Shown: positions 51,100 to 61,948, counted from the stretch's first letter. The stretch: 64,000 nt of DNA from Variovorax atrisoli 110B (GCF_000382045.1 NZ_KB907457.1:295195-359194), one strand, 5' to 3'. Numbers and translations are program-made. The notes: generated by a model from the sequence alone, not told the origin.

Positions 51100-53115
51100 T
51101 CAGGCAGCCGCCACCGCCGCCGCGCTCATGCGCAGCAGTTCGTCGCCCTCGGCCACCTGCTCGCCCGGCGCGAACATCAGCTCCTCCACCGTGCCGTCGG
51201 CCGGCGCGGCGATGGTGTGCTCCATCTTCATGGCCTCCATCACCGCCAGCGGCTGGCCGCGGCTGACCTTGTCGCCGGCCTTGACCGCGAAGGACACCAC
51301 CTTGCCCGGCATCGGCGCGGTGAGCCGGCCGCCTTCGGCCTGCGTGTCGCCCGCGTGGGCCAGCCGGTCGATGGCGGTGATCTTCGTCGCGCCCTTCGAG
51401 GCGAAGACGTGGGCCACGGCGCCATCGAGGTGCACGTCGAGCGTCTGGCGGCTTCCGGCGAACTCCACCTCGAACTCGCCGGTCGGGAACTGGCCGATGA
51501 CCAGCGGACCTTCGGCACCACCGGCTTCGAGCCACAGGCTGCCGTCGCGCCTGTAGGTCAGCACGGCGGTCTGTTCGGCACCGCGGAACTCGAAATCAAA
51601 GTGCCGCCGGTACTCGCCCAGCGAGCGCCATCCGTCGCGCCGCGCGAAGGGCTCGGGCAACTTGCCGGGCCATTCGGCGATCAGCGTGCGCGTGATCGCG
51701 GCGGCCGCGGCCAGCGGCAGCCCCAGCGGCTCGCGGTCGAACAGCACCGCCCGCTCGCGCTCGATCAGCGCGGTGTCGAGGTTGGCCTTCGAGAACGACT
51801 GCGTCGCCAGGATGCCGCGCAGGAACTGCACGTTGGTCGCCACGCCCACGATCTGCACCTGTGCCAGCGCCGCATCGAGCCGGGCCAGCGCTTCCTCGCG
51901 CGTGCTTCCGTGCACGATCAGCTTGGCGATCATCGAGTCGTAGAAGGGCGAGATCTCGCCGCCCTCGCGCACGCCGTCGTCGATGCGCACGCGGCTGCGC
52001 TGGAAGGCGGTGGCCTGCGGCTTGCGGTAGACGCGCAGCGTGCCGGTGGCGGGCAGGAAGTTGTTGTCGGGGTTCTCGGCGCAGATGCGCGCCTCGATGG
52101 CGTGGCCGTGGATCTGCAATTCCGACTGCTTCGCGGGCAGCGCCTCGCCGGAGGCCACGCGCAGTTGCCATTCGACGAGATCCTGGCCCGTGATGGCCTC
52201 GGTCACCGGATGCTCCACCTGCAGCCGCGTATTCATCTCCATGAAGAAGAAGAAGTTCATCTCGCCGCCCTCGCGCTGCTCGACGATGAACTCCACAGTG
52301 CCCGCGCCCACGTAGTTCACGGCGCGCGCTGCCGCCACTGCCGCCTCGCCCATCTGCTTGCGCATCGCCTCCGTCATGCCGGGCGCGGGCGCCTCTTCGA
52401 GCACCTTCTGGTGGCGCCGCTGCACCGAGCAGTCGCGCTCGAACAGGTAGACGTAGTTGCCGTGCGTGTCGCCGAACACCTGGATCTCGATGTGCCTCGG
52501 GCGCTGCACGTACTTCTCGATCAGCACCGCGTCGTCGCCAAAGCTGTTGATGGCCTCGCGCTGGCACGAGGCGAGCGCGGCTGCGAAGTCTTCGGCCTTG
52601 TCGACCGCGCGCATGCCCTTGCCGCCGCCGCCCGCGCTGGCCTTGATGAGCACCGGGTAGCCGATGCGGTCCGCCTCGCGCTGCAGCAGCTGCGGGTTCT
52701 GGTCGTGGCCGTGGTAGCCGGGCACCAGCGGCACGCCGGCCTTCTCCATCAGCTGCTTCGACTCGGCCTTCAGGCCCATCGCCTTGATGGCCGAGGGCGG
52801 CGGGCCGATGAAGACCAGCCCGGCGTCGGCGCAGGCCTGCGCGAACTCCTCGTTCTCGCTCAGGAAGCCGTAGCCCGGGTGCACAGCCTCTGCGCCCTTG
52901 GCCTTGGCGGCCTCGAGGATCTTTTCCCAGCGCAGGTAGCTGTCCTTCGGCGCACTGCCTCCAATGTGCACCGACTCGTCGCAGGCGCGCACGTGGTTGG
53001 CGTGCGCGTCGGCATCGGAATACACGGCGACCGTGCGGATCGCCATGCGGCGGGCAGTCGCGGCAACTCGGCAGGCGATTTCACCGCGATTGGCGATAAG
53101 GATTTTTTTAAACAT
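51100..53115 (-). CDS. mccA: Methylcrotonyl-CoA carboxylase, biotin-carboxylase (alpha) subunit
   Basis: Carboxylates 3-methylcrotonyl-CoA in leucine degradation. The 671-residue product has the biotin carboxylase start MFKKILIANRGEIACRV, ATP-grasp motif KASAGGGGKGMR, ERDCSVQRRHQKVLEE, and the C-terminal biotin site AMKMEH. Its genetic context with the beta subunit and isovaleryl-CoA dehydrogenase marks it as methylcrotonyl type. ATG 53115 has only a weak ribosome site, while a better one precedes the relic start at 53233. A 41-codon frame from that relic overlaps this start by eight bases, which may allow translational coupling. Confidence 0.94.
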   Translation of the reverse strand: MFKKILIANRGEIACRVAATARRMAIRTVAVYSDADAHANHVRACDESVHIGGSAPKDSYLRWEKILEAAKAKGAEAVHPGYGFLSENEEFAQACADAGLVFIGPPPSAIKAMGLKAESKQLMEKAGVPLVPGYHGHDQNPQLLQREADRIGYPVLIKASAGGGGKGMRAVDKAEDFAAALASCQREAINSFGDDAVLIEKYVQRPRHIEIQVFGDTHGNYVYLFERDCSVQRRHQKVLEEAPAPGMTEAMRKQMGEAAVAAARAVNYVGAGTVEFIVEQREGGEMNFFFFMEMNTRLQVEHPVTEAITGQDLVEWQLRVASGEALPAKQSELQIHGHAIEARICAENPDNNFLPATGTLRVYRKPQATAFQRSRVRIDDGVREGGEISPFYDSMIAKLIVHGSTREEALARLDAALAQVQIVGVATNVQFLRGILATQSFSKANLDTALIERERAVLFDREPLGLPLAAAAAITRTLIAEWPGKLPEPFARRDGWRSLGEYRRHFDFEFRGAEQTAVLTYRRDGSLWLEAGGAEGPLVIGQFPTGEFEVEFAGSRQTLDVHLDGAVAHVFASKGATKITAIDRLAHAGDTQAEGGRLTAPMPGKVVSFAVKAGDKVSRGQPLAVMEAMKMEHTIAAPADGTVEELMFAPGEQVAEGDELLRMSAAAVAAA

Positions 53116-53233
53116 GGTGGACTTTCGCGGTGGAATCGCCTGCGCACGCTGCGCGTGCCAGGCAATCTGGCTTCGCCGCTGCGCCGCTTCGCGGCTGGTC
53201 GCCACGGTTCGCAATGAGGATCTTCTTAAACAT
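53108..53233 (-). pseudogene. Relic second start of a biotin carboxylase gene / overlapping leader frame
   Basis: The frame begins MFKKILIANRGD, the first 11 residues being identical to those of carboxylase alpha downstream. Eight of those codons differ at the third base and none changes the residue. After GGC GAC it turns into unrelated sequence and ends at a TAA lying inside ATGTTTAA of the real gene. It has a good ribosome site (GGAG, 9 bases upstream), and its own ATG overlaps the DUF4126 stop in the same ATGTTTAA manner. It is either a remnant of an earlier gene start or a short coupling peptide. Confidence 0.75.
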
Positions 53234-53900
53234 TCGGAGTGTCTCCCGGAGGATTCTTTTTCAGTTGAAACGCGGGCACCACACCCGGATCGGGCCGGCC
53301 GCTGAAGATGCGGGCCACGCGGGCGAACAGCGCCTTGAGGAAGCGCCAGCTCTTGCGGATGAGCCACACGCTCGCCACAAGCACCAGCACGAACAGCACG
53401 AGGAAGACGAAGGGATGCGCCACCGCGAGCCACAGCCCCGCGGGCACCATCGTGTCTTCCGCCAGAGAGGCGCCGACGTTCGAGAACGGCTCGGGCGAAG
53501 TGTTGATGGCCGCGCGCGTCGTGGCCTTGGCCGCATGCGCCGTGGCCGCGAAGCTGCCGCCCAGCAGCGCCGCGACGATCGCCATCACGCCGTGGTCCAC
53601 ACCGAACACGCTGGCCGCGAGCGCTGCGCCCGCCGGGATGCGGATCGCCGTGTGCACGACGTCCCACAGCGAATCGAGGCCGGGGATTTTGTCGGCGAAG
53701 AACTCGATGAACACCATGAAGCCGCTGGCTGCGATCACCACCGGATGCGCCAGCAACTGCAGCCCGCCCGGCAGCGGCACCCAGCCGAAGTAGCCGGCCA
53801 GGCCCGTCAGCAGCACGACCAGGTAGAGCCGCACGCCGCTGGCCCAGCCGATGGCGGCGGCCAGTGCGAGCAGCTGCGGCATGTCGAGGCTGGTGTTCAT
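53226..53900 (-). CDS. DUF4126 membrane protein
   Basis: The 224-residue product has about five membrane segments and the DUF4126 blocks AAAIGWASGVRLYLVVLLTG, FFADKIPGLDSLWDVVHT, and LGGSFAATAHAAKATTRA. Function is unknown. Its stop overlaps the relic carboxylase start, and it begins 25 bases after the hydratase gene, so it is part of the leucine operon by position. A link to the pathway is not established. Confidence 0.87.
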   Translation of the reverse strand: MNTSLDMPQLLALAAAIGWASGVRLYLVVLLTGLAGYFGWVPLPGGLQLLAHPVVIAASGFMVFIEFFADKIPGLDSLWDVVHTAIRIPAGAALAASVFGVDHGVMAIVAALLGGSFAATAHAAKATTRAAINTSPEPFSNVGASLAEDTMVPAGLWLAVAHPFVFLVLFVLVLVASVWLIRKSWRFLKALFARVARIFSGRPDPGVVPAFQLKKNPPGDTPNV

Positions 53901-53925
53901 GGCGCGACCTCCGGAGGATGGGTCT

Positions 53926-54726
53926 TCAGGACTTGTTCGCTTCGAGCCACGAGGGCTTGCGCTTCTGCAGGAAGGCCTGCACGCCTTCGCGGCCTTCGTC
54001 GCTCGCGCGGATGTCGGCGATGCCCTCGACCGTCTTCGCGATCAGCGCATCGTCGATCTCGCGGCCGGCCACGTCGGCGATCAGCTGCTTGCAGGCGCGC
54101 ACCGCGGCAGGGCTCGCACCGGTCAGTGCTTTCACGAGCTCGTCGACCTTCGCATCGAGCGCCTCCGCGCTCGCCACTTCGTGCACGAAGCCGATCCGAT
54201 GCGCCTCCGCCGCGGTGAAGCGCTCGGCCGTGAGGAAGTAGCGCTGCGAGGCGCGCGTGCCCATCGCGCGCAGCACGTACGGGCTGATGGTCGCGGGCAC
54301 GAGGCCGATCTTCACTTCGCTCAGGCAATACCAGGCGGTATCGACGCTCACCGCCATGTCGCATGCGGCAACGAGGCCCATGCCGCCCGCGTACACATCG
54401 CCCTGCACGCGCGCGATCGTCGGCTTGGGGCACTCGGCGATGGTGCGCAGCATCGCGGCCAGCTTGCCCGCGTCGGCGATGTTCTCGTCGCGCGTGTAGT
54501 CGGCCATGCGGCGCATCCAGTTGAGGTTCGCGCCCGCGCAGAAGGCCGGGCCGTTCGCGCCCAGCACGACGGCCTTGACCTGCGGCGCGGCACCGGCTTC
54601 GGTGAAGGCACGCGTGAGTTCGGCGATGACGACGTCGTCGAAGGCGTTGCGCGCATCGGGCTGGTCGAGCCAGATGCGGGCGATGGCGCCTTCGAAGTTC
54701 AGTTGGAGCTTGGTGTATTCGTTCAT
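53926..54726 (-). CDS. liuC: Methylglutaconyl-CoA hydratase (enoyl-CoA hydratase family)
   Basis: Hydrates 3-methylglutaconyl-CoA to HMG-CoA. The 266-residue crotonase-fold protein has LDQPDARNAFDDVVIAEL, the oxyanion region GPAFCAGANLNWMRRM, and GDVYAGGMGLVAACDMAV with SEVKIGLVPATISPYV, in which glutamate sits at the catalytic position. ATG 54726 matches the family; it overlaps the stop of the exported hydrolase gene. Symbol by operon context. Confidence 0.9.
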   Translation of the reverse strand: MNEYTKLQLNFEGAIARIWLDQPDARNAFDDVVIAELTRAFTEAGAAPQVKAVVLGANGPAFCAGANLNWMRRMADYTRDENIADAGKLAAMLRTIAECPKPTIARVQGDVYAGGMGLVAACDMAVSVDTAWYCLSEVKIGLVPATISPYVLRAMGTRASQRYFLTAERFTAAEAHRIGFVHEVASAEALDAKVDELVKALTGASPAAVRACKQLIADVAGREIDDALIAKTVEGIADIRASDEGREGVQAFLQKRKPSWLEANKS

Positions 54727-55880
54727 GGTGTCGATTTCCAGACGACGTTGCCATCGACGGCATAGAGCTGGCATCCGCCGGACCGCGCCTTGCGCGCGCA
54801 GCTTTCCATGGCGCGGCCGCGCGGATCCTCTCCGCCCCAGGCGGAGCCCCAGCCGCCCTGCGCGCTGGCGGCGAAGGCGCGGGGAGACGACTTGCCCAGG
54901 AAGACGCGGTAGCCATCGAGCGCGGCTGCGCTCTGGTCCGGCAGGCGTTCCATCGCATCGAGCGCCGCATAGCCGCTGGCCGGCATCGGCGGTTCTGCTT
55001 CGTAGCGCGCGAACTCCGCGCGCGGTTCGTCGGGCAGGCCGATCTCGCGCAGGAACCTGGCGACCTCAGGCTGCCAGATGCGTGCGCCCTCAGCAGCACC
55101 GAACATCGAATGCGAGTCGCCTCCGAAAGTGCCGAAGGCGATCAGCCTCGCCTTGCCGCCCGCAGCCGTGTAGCTCTCGTGCATGCCCTTCCATGCGAAG
55201 GGCGGGAAGTAGCTGTCGTTGTCGCCGTAGAACCAGAGCGAAGGCACGCCGGTCTGCTTGCCGTAGCTGCCGGCCGCGCCGATCAGGCCCTGCTGCCAGC
55301 CGACGCATTGCTCCTGCTTGAGCCCACCGGCGAAGTCGATCAGCCCCTTCACGCCCGGATAGTCCAGCGTGCCGAAGGCCAGCGTGGTCCAGCCGCCGTG
55401 CGACTGGCCTGCCACCACGATGCGCGTCTTGTCGGCCCAGGGTTGCGCCGTCACGTAGTCGAGAACGGCAGCAACGTCACCGGCCTGCTCGCGGCCATTG
55501 CTCTCCACGTTGCAGCCGCCGCCGATGTAGCTGCCGGAAGATTTGGAGAAGCCCTGCCGCATCGGCACCACCACGGCGTAGCCTCGCGCCAGGAAGAAGC
55601 GGACCGCACCCAGCGGCCTGTAGCGGCCCTGGAAGCGCGGATCGCCCCCAGCCTTGCCGTGGTTGATCACGGCGATCGGAAACGGCCCGGCGCCATCGGG
55701 CCGGTAGATCGTGGTCTCCAGCTCGGTCGTGAACAGGCCGGACTTCTTCGGCACCATCACCACCGATTCCGGCAGCGCAGCCGCGCCCAGCGCCTGCGTG
55801 CATGCCAGCGCGGCAGCGGCAAGCCCGAGCAGGGCCGCCATCCGCCGAATCCTTGAGCCGATCATGGGCGCGAGCGTCAT
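54723..55880 (-). CDS. Exported alpha/beta hydrolase (dienelactone hydrolase-like)
   Basis: The 385-residue product has a signal peptide (residues 1-35) and an alpha/beta hydrolase core: VINHGKAGGDPRF, RGYAVVVPMRQGFSKS, the nucleophile elbow GQSHGG, FYGDNDSYFP with the acid, and the late histidine in FGGDSHSMFG. The C-terminal 80 residues are cysteine-containing and unrecognised. It lies between carboxylase beta and the hydratase with four-base overlap, an odd place for an exported enzyme. An alternative start five codons in would still keep the signal. Confidence 0.85.
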   Translation of the reverse strand: MTLAPMIGSRIRRMAALLGLAAAALACTQALGAAALPESVVMVPKKSGLFTTELETTIYRPDGAGPFPIAVINHGKAGGDPRFQGRYRPLGAVRFFLARGYAVVVPMRQGFSKSSGSYIGGGCNVESNGREQAGDVAAVLDYVTAQPWADKTRIVVAGQSHGGWTTLAFGTLDYPGVKGLIDFAGGLKQEQCVGWQQGLIGAAGSYGKQTGVPSLWFYGDNDSYFPPFAWKGMHESYTAAGGKARLIAFGTFGGDSHSMFGAAEGARIWQPEVARFLREIGLPDEPRAEFARYEAEPPMPASGYAALDAMERLPDQSAAALDGYRVFLGKSSPRAFAASAQGGWGSAWGGEDPRGRAMESCARKARSGGCQLYAVDGNVVWKSTP

Positions 55881-55884
55881 CGCC

Positions 55885-57507
55885 TCACATCCGGAAGATG
55901 CCGAACTTCGGCTCCGGCACCGGCGCGTTGCGCGAAGCGGCCAGGCCCAGCGCCAGCACGCGGCGCGTGTCGGCCGGATCGATGATGCCGTCGTCCCAAA
56001 GCCGCGCAGTGGCGTAGTAGGGGTGGCCCTGGTCTTCGTACTGCTGGCGGATCGGCGCCTTGAAGGCTTCTTCCTCTTCCTTGCTCCAGCTGCCGCCCTT
56101 GCCCTCGATGCCGTCGCGCTTCACGGTGGCGAGCACGCTCGCGGCCTGCTCGCCGCCCATCACGCTGATGCGCGCGTTGGGCCACATCCAGAGGAAGCGC
56201 GGGCTGTACGCGCGGCCGCACATGCCGTAGTTGCCGGCACCGAAGCTGCCGCCGATGATGATGGTGAACTTGGGCACGTTGGCGGTGGCCACGGCGGTCA
56301 CCATCTTGGCGCCGTGGCGCGCGATGCCCTCGTTCTCGTACTTGCGGCCCACCATGAAGCCGGTGATGTTCTGCAGGAACACCAGCGGAATCCTGCGCTG
56401 GCAGCACAGCTCGATGAAGTGCGCGCCCTTCTGCGCCGATTCGGAGAACAGGATGCCGTTGTTGGCGACGATGCCCACCGGCATGCCCTCGATCTCGGCG
56501 AAGCCGCAGACCAGCGTGGCGCCGAAGCGCGCCTTGAACTCGTGGAACTCGCTGCCGTCGACGATGCGCGCGATGATCTCGCGCACGTCGAAGGGCTTGC
56601 GCGTGTCGGTGGGGATCACGCCATAGAGCTCCTCGCGCGGGTAGGCGGGCTCGCGCACCTCGGCCTTCGCCGGGGCTGGTGCGGCCTTGGCGTTGAGGTT
56701 CGCCACCGCCGCGCGCGCGAGCGCCAGCGCATGCAGGTCGTTCTGCGCGAGGTGGTCGGCCACGCCCGACAGGCGCGTGTGCACGTCGCCGCCGCCCAGG
56801 TCCTCGGCCGTCACCACTTCGCCTGTGGCAGCCTTCACCAGCGGCGGGCCGCCCAGGAAGATGGTGCCCTGGTTCTTCACGATGATCGATTCGTCGCTCA
56901 TCGCCGGCACGTAGGCGCCGCCGGCCGTGCACGAGCCCATCACCACCGCGATCTGCGGGATGCCCTGGGCGCTCATGTTGGCCTGGTTGTAGAAGATGCG
57001 GCCGAAGTGCTCGCGGTCGGGGAACACCTCGTCCTGGTTCGGCAGGTTGGCGCCGCCCGAGTCGACGAGGTAGATGCACGGCAGGCGGTTCTGCTCGGCG
57101 ATCTCCTGCGCGCGCAGGTGCTTCTTCACCGTCATCGGGTAGTAGGTGCCGCCCTTCACCGTCGCGTCGTTGCACACGATCATGCAGTCCACGCCGTTGA
57201 CGCGGCCGATGCCCGCGATGATGCCGGCGCCCGGCGCGGACTCCACGCCCTTGCCGTCGAGGTACATCGCATGCGCGGCCAGCGGCGCGATCTCCAGGAA
57301 GGGCGTGCCCGGGTCGAGCAGCTCGGCCACGCGGTCGCGCGGCAGCAGCTTGCCGCGTGCCGTGTGCTTGGCGCGCGCGGCCTCGCCGCCGCCCTGCTCC
57401 ACTTTCGCGAACTGTGCGCGCAGGTCGTCGACCAGTGCGCGCATGGCAGAGGCGTTGGCCTGGAAGTCCGCCGAGCGGGCGTTGAGTTTGGTTTCGAGTT
57501 GGGTCAT
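55885..57507 (-). CDS. mccB: Methylcrotonyl-CoA carboxylase, carboxyltransferase (beta) subunit
   Basis: The 540-residue product matches MCC beta: LLPRDRVAELLDPGTPFLEI, IVCNDATVKGGTYYPMTVKKHLRAQ, YLVDSGGANLPNQDEVFPD, IGGSFGAGNYGMCGRAYSPRFLWMWP and the oxyanion glycines around MGSCTAGGAYVPAM. It transfers the carboxyl group from biotin to 3-methylcrotonyl-CoA. Together with 51100-53115 it makes the full enzyme, though two genes and the hydratase lie between them. Confidence 0.96.
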   Translation of the reverse strand: MTQLETKLNARSADFQANASAMRALVDDLRAQFAKVEQGGGEAARAKHTARGKLLPRDRVAELLDPGTPFLEIAPLAAHAMYLDGKGVESAPGAGIIAGIGRVNGVDCMIVCNDATVKGGTYYPMTVKKHLRAQEIAEQNRLPCIYLVDSGGANLPNQDEVFPDREHFGRIFYNQANMSAQGIPQIAVVMGSCTAGGAYVPAMSDESIIVKNQGTIFLGGPPLVKAATGEVVTAEDLGGGDVHTRLSGVADHLAQNDLHALALARAAVANLNAKAAPAPAKAEVREPAYPREELYGVIPTDTRKPFDVREIIARIVDGSEFHEFKARFGATLVCGFAEIEGMPVGIVANNGILFSESAQKGAHFIELCCQRRIPLVFLQNITGFMVGRKYENEGIARHGAKMVTAVATANVPKFTIIIGGSFGAGNYGMCGRAYSPRFLWMWPNARISVMGGEQAASVLATVKRDGIEGKGGSWSKEEEEAFKAPIRQQYEDQGHPYYATARLWDDGIIDPADTRRVLALGLAASRNAPVPEPKFGIFRM

Positions 57508-57531
57508 GTTGGAATCAAATTCGGGGGCAGG

Positions 57532-57610
57532 AGGCAGAGGACGCGAAGAATTCAGTCGAACGGTCCGGTCGTCCTTTCACGTCTTTCGCGAAACCTTCGA
57601 GCCCTGCGCG
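57532..57610. repeat. Extragenic repeat family C, copy 1
   Basis: The 117-base gap between the synthetase and carboxylase beta genes holds a sequence that, reversed, resembles 61837-61924: GAAGG, tTTCGCGAA, GAC and GAAAGG spaced alike. A shared core is at 57571-57605 (minus) and 61846-61875 (plus). Confidence 0.5.
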
Positions 57611-57624
57611 TCCGGCATCCGTCT

Positions 57625-59307
<1,683 letters not shown>

Positions 59308-59329
59308 TTCCTTCCTTGTCTCCTTGTCT

Positions 59330-59446
59330 GGCACCTTCCCCCTCCGGGGGAAGGTGGGGATGGGGGCAGGCGGCGCTGGTTCAGCGCAATGCCTCATTCG
59401 ACGCTGCTTGCCCTCACCCCAGCCCTCCCCCAGAGGCGGAGGGAGA
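59330..59446. repeat. Extragenic repeat family A, intergenic copy
   Basis: Left arm ggcaccttccccctccgggg and right arm ccctcccccagaggcggagg enclose a middle unlike the other copies. It fills the gap between the isovaleryl-CoA dehydrogenase and the synthetase genes. Confidence 0.85.
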
Positions 59447-59454
59447 AAAACATC

Positions 59455-60627
59455 CTAGGCCGTCTCTGCGAAAAGCTCGCGGCCGATCAGCATGCGCCGG
59501 ATCTCGCTCGTGCCCGCGCCGATCTCGTACAGCTTCGCGTCGCGCCACAGCCGCTCGACCGGAAACTCCTTGGTGTAGCCCACGCCGCCCAGCGCCTGGA
59601 TCGCCTCGCCGGCCATCCACGTCGCCTTCTCGGCCGAGTAGAGGATGGCGCCGGCCGCGTCCTTGCGGAAGGTGCGCGCATGGTCGTTGCGGTCGCAGGC
59701 CTTGCCCACGGCGTAGACGTAGGCGCGCGTGGCCTGCCAGGTCGAGTACATGTCGGCGATCTTGCCCTGCATCAGCTGGAATTCGCCGATGCTCTGGCCG
59801 AACTGCTTGCGCTCGTGGATGTAGGGGATCACCGCGTCCATGCATGCGGCCATAATGCCCAGCGGGCCGCCCGAGAGAACGGCGCGCTCGTAGTCGAGGC
59901 CGCTCATCAGCACCTTGGCGCCCATGCCTTCGCCGCCGAGCACGTTCTCTTCGGGCACCTCGCAGTTGTCGAAGAACAGCGGGAAGGTGTTGGAGCCGCG
60001 CATGCCCAGCTTGTCGAGCTTGGGGCCGGCCGAGAAGCCCTTGAAGCTCTTCTCGACGATGAAGGCCGTCATGCCGCGTGCGCCCATCTCGGGCTCGGTC
60101 TTGGCGTAGATCACCAGCGTATCGGCATCGCCGCCGTTGGTGATCCACATCTTGCCGCCGTTGAGCACGTAGTAGCCGTTCTTCTTCTCGGCCTTGAGTT
60201 TCATGCTCACCACGTCGGAGCCGGCGTTGGGCTCGCTCATGGCCAGCGCGCCCACGTGCTCGCCGCTCACCAGCTTGGGCAGGTACTTCTTCTTCTGCGC
60301 CTCGCTGCCGTTGCGGTGGATCTGGTTCACGCACAGGTTGGAGTGCGCGCCGTACGACAGGCCCACCGAGGCCGACGCGCGCGAGACCTCCTCCATGGCC
60401 ACGATGTGGGCCAGGTAGCCCAGCTCGGTGCCGCCGTACTCCTCCTTCACCGTCATGCCGTGCAGGCCGAGGTCGCCGAGCTTCTTCCAGAGGTCGTGCG
60501 GGAACAGGTTCTCGCGGTCGATGTCGGCGGCGCGGGGTGCGATCTCGTTGGCGGCGAAGTCCTGGATCGCGCTGCGCAGCGAGTCGATGGTCTCGCCCAG
60601 GTCGAAGTTCAGTCCGGGATCGTGCAT
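59455..60627 (-). CDS. liuA: Isovaleryl-CoA dehydrogenase
   Basis: Oxidises isovaleryl-CoA to 3-methylcrotonyl-CoA, the first committed step of leucine degradation after deamination. The 390-residue product has ALAMSEPNAGSDVVSMKLKA, KMWITNGGDADTLVIYAKT, and RKQFGQSIGEFQLMQGKIADM. The catalytic glutamate is read in GLDYERAVLSGGPLG, the isovaleryl-specific position, while the usual C-terminal site is AGTSEIRR without the other glutamate. It heads the operon and diverges from an AraC-type regulator. Confidence 0.95.
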   Translation of the reverse strand: MHDPGLNFDLGETIDSLRSAIQDFAANEIAPRAADIDRENLFPHDLWKKLGDLGLHGMTVKEEYGGTELGYLAHIVAMEEVSRASASVGLSYGAHSNLCVNQIHRNGSEAQKKKYLPKLVSGEHVGALAMSEPNAGSDVVSMKLKAEKKNGYYVLNGGKMWITNGGDADTLVIYAKTEPEMGARGMTAFIVEKSFKGFSAGPKLDKLGMRGSNTFPLFFDNCEVPEENVLGGEGMGAKVLMSGLDYERAVLSGGPLGIMAACMDAVIPYIHERKQFGQSIGEFQLMQGKIADMYSTWQATRAYVYAVGKACDRNDHARTFRKDAAGAILYSAEKATWMAGEAIQALGGVGYTKEFPVERLWRDAKLYEIGAGTSEIRRMLIGRELFAETA

Positions 60628-60718
60628 GGGTCTTGTCTCCTCTGAGGTCGGCGCGCAGAGCTACCCGCGCGGAATGGCGCTTGCTTGAAAGACCGCAGCT
60701 TACGCTTCGCCGTGCCTC

Positions 60719-60751
60719 AATTGGCGCCACAATGGTTGCAAATTGCGCCAC
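60719..60751. promoter_or_regulatory. Direct repeat between liuA and the AraC-type regulator
   Basis: AATTGGCGCCAC (60719-60730) and AATTGCGCCAC (60741-60751) are spaced 22 bases apart, two helical turns, typical of AraC-family sites. They lie 18 bases before the regulator ATG and 92 before liuA. Confidence 0.6.
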
Positions 60752-60768
60752 GAGCCGCCCGCCGAGTC

Positions 60769-61797
60769 ATGTCCCATCCGTCGTTCCTCCGCCCCACCCG
60801 CGCCGTCACGCCGATGGCGTTCGTGAGAGCCATCGTGCAGGCCTACGAGGGGTACCGCAAGGACCCCGCCGAGGCCCTGAAGGCGGCACAGATCACGCCG
60901 CGCGAACTGACCCGGCCGGGCGCACGGGTCACTGCCGCGCAATTCGAGGCGCTGTCGAGCCACGCCATGCAGGAGCTCGACGACGAGACGCTCGGCTGGT
61001 TCACGCGGCGCCTGCCCTGGGGCAGCTACGGCATGCTGTGCCGCGCCTCGCTGAGCTCGCCCAACCTGGGCGTGGCCCTCAAGCGCTGGTGCCGCCACCA
61101 CCGGCTCCTGACCGACGACATCGGCCTGTCGCTCGACGTGGCCGGCGGCCTGGCCACGCTTCGCATCGCGGAGCACCGCGCACTCGATCCCGCCTTCCGC
61201 GAGTTCTGCCTGGTGACCATCCTGCGCTTCGTGCACGGCTACATGTGCTGGGCCATCGATTCGCGCATCTCGCTGCGCCACGCGAGCTTTCCGTTCGCTG
61301 CGCCGCCGCACAGCGACGCCTATCCGCTGATGTTCACGCCCGACGTGCGCTTCGGCGCGCCACAGGCCGGCATCGCCTTCGACGAGCGCTACCTCGCCCT
61401 GCCGCTGCAGCGCGACGAACGCGCGCTGCGCACCATGCTCAAGCGCGCGCTGCCGCTCACCATCCTGCAATACCGCCGCGACCGCCTGCTGGGCCAGCGC
61501 GTGCGCGAGCTGCTGCGCTCGCGCGCTGGCGAAGCCACCACCGCGGAGGCGCTGGCCGCGCTGCTCAACGTATCGGGCCGCACGCTCCACCGCCAGCTGC
61601 ACGAGGAAGGCACCTCGTTGCAGGCGCTGAAGAACGAAGTGCGCCACGAGATGGCCATCGAGCAGTTGCGCCGCACCACGCGGCCGATCAAGCAGGTGGC
61701 GCTGGCAGTGGGCTTCCGCAACGAGAAGAGCTTCTCGCGTGCTTTCCAGCAGTGGACGGGGCAGGCGCCGCGGGACTTCAGGCTGCGGGACAAGTAG
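60769..61797 (+). CDS. AraC-family transcriptional regulator (OruR/ArgR-like)
   Basis: The 342-residue product has the N-terminal Arabinose_bd domain seen in OruR-type regulators (about 20-210) and a C-terminal pair of helix-turn-helix motifs, with TAEALAALLNVSGRTLHRQL and IKQVALAVGFRNEKSFSRAF. ATG 60769 is used; the earlier in-frame start adds 28 residues. It is divergent from liuA and likely activates the leucine operon, with an acyl-CoA or acid as effector; that is inference from position. Confidence 0.9.
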   Translation: MSHPSFLRPTRAVTPMAFVRAIVQAYEGYRKDPAEALKAAQITPRELTRPGARVTAAQFEALSSHAMQELDDETLGWFTRRLPWGSYGMLCRASLSSPNLGVALKRWCRHHRLLTDDIGLSLDVAGGLATLRIAEHRALDPAFREFCLVTILRFVHGYMCWAIDSRISLRHASFPFAAPPHSDAYPLMFTPDVRFGAPQAGIAFDERYLALPLQRDERALRTMLKRALPLTILQYRRDRLLGQRVRELLRSRAGEATTAEALAALLNVSGRTLHRQLHEEGTSLQALKNEVRHEMAIEQLRRTTRPIKQVALAVGFRNEKSFSRAFQQWTGQAPRDFRLRDK

Positions 61798-61836
61798 GGA
61801 GCTGCGTCGGGGTCGGGATCGTGATCGGACAGCCGT

Positions 61837-61924
61837 ACGCAGAGGGCGCGAAGGCTTCGCGAAGGACGCGAAAGGCAAAACCGAAAGACGGTCTTGGTTT
61901 CTTCTGCAGATTTCGCGCAGGTTC
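61837..61924. repeat. Extragenic repeat family C, copy 2
   Basis: Begins acgcagagggcgcgaaggct and continues with alternating tcgcgaa and gaaag words, then a run near tggtttcttctgcag. It resembles the reverse of 57532-57610. It fills the gap between the AraC-type gene and the Ala/Tyr-rich gene. Confidence 0.5.
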
Positions 61925-61948
61925 TCTCGGTTGCTGACTGGTGCGATT

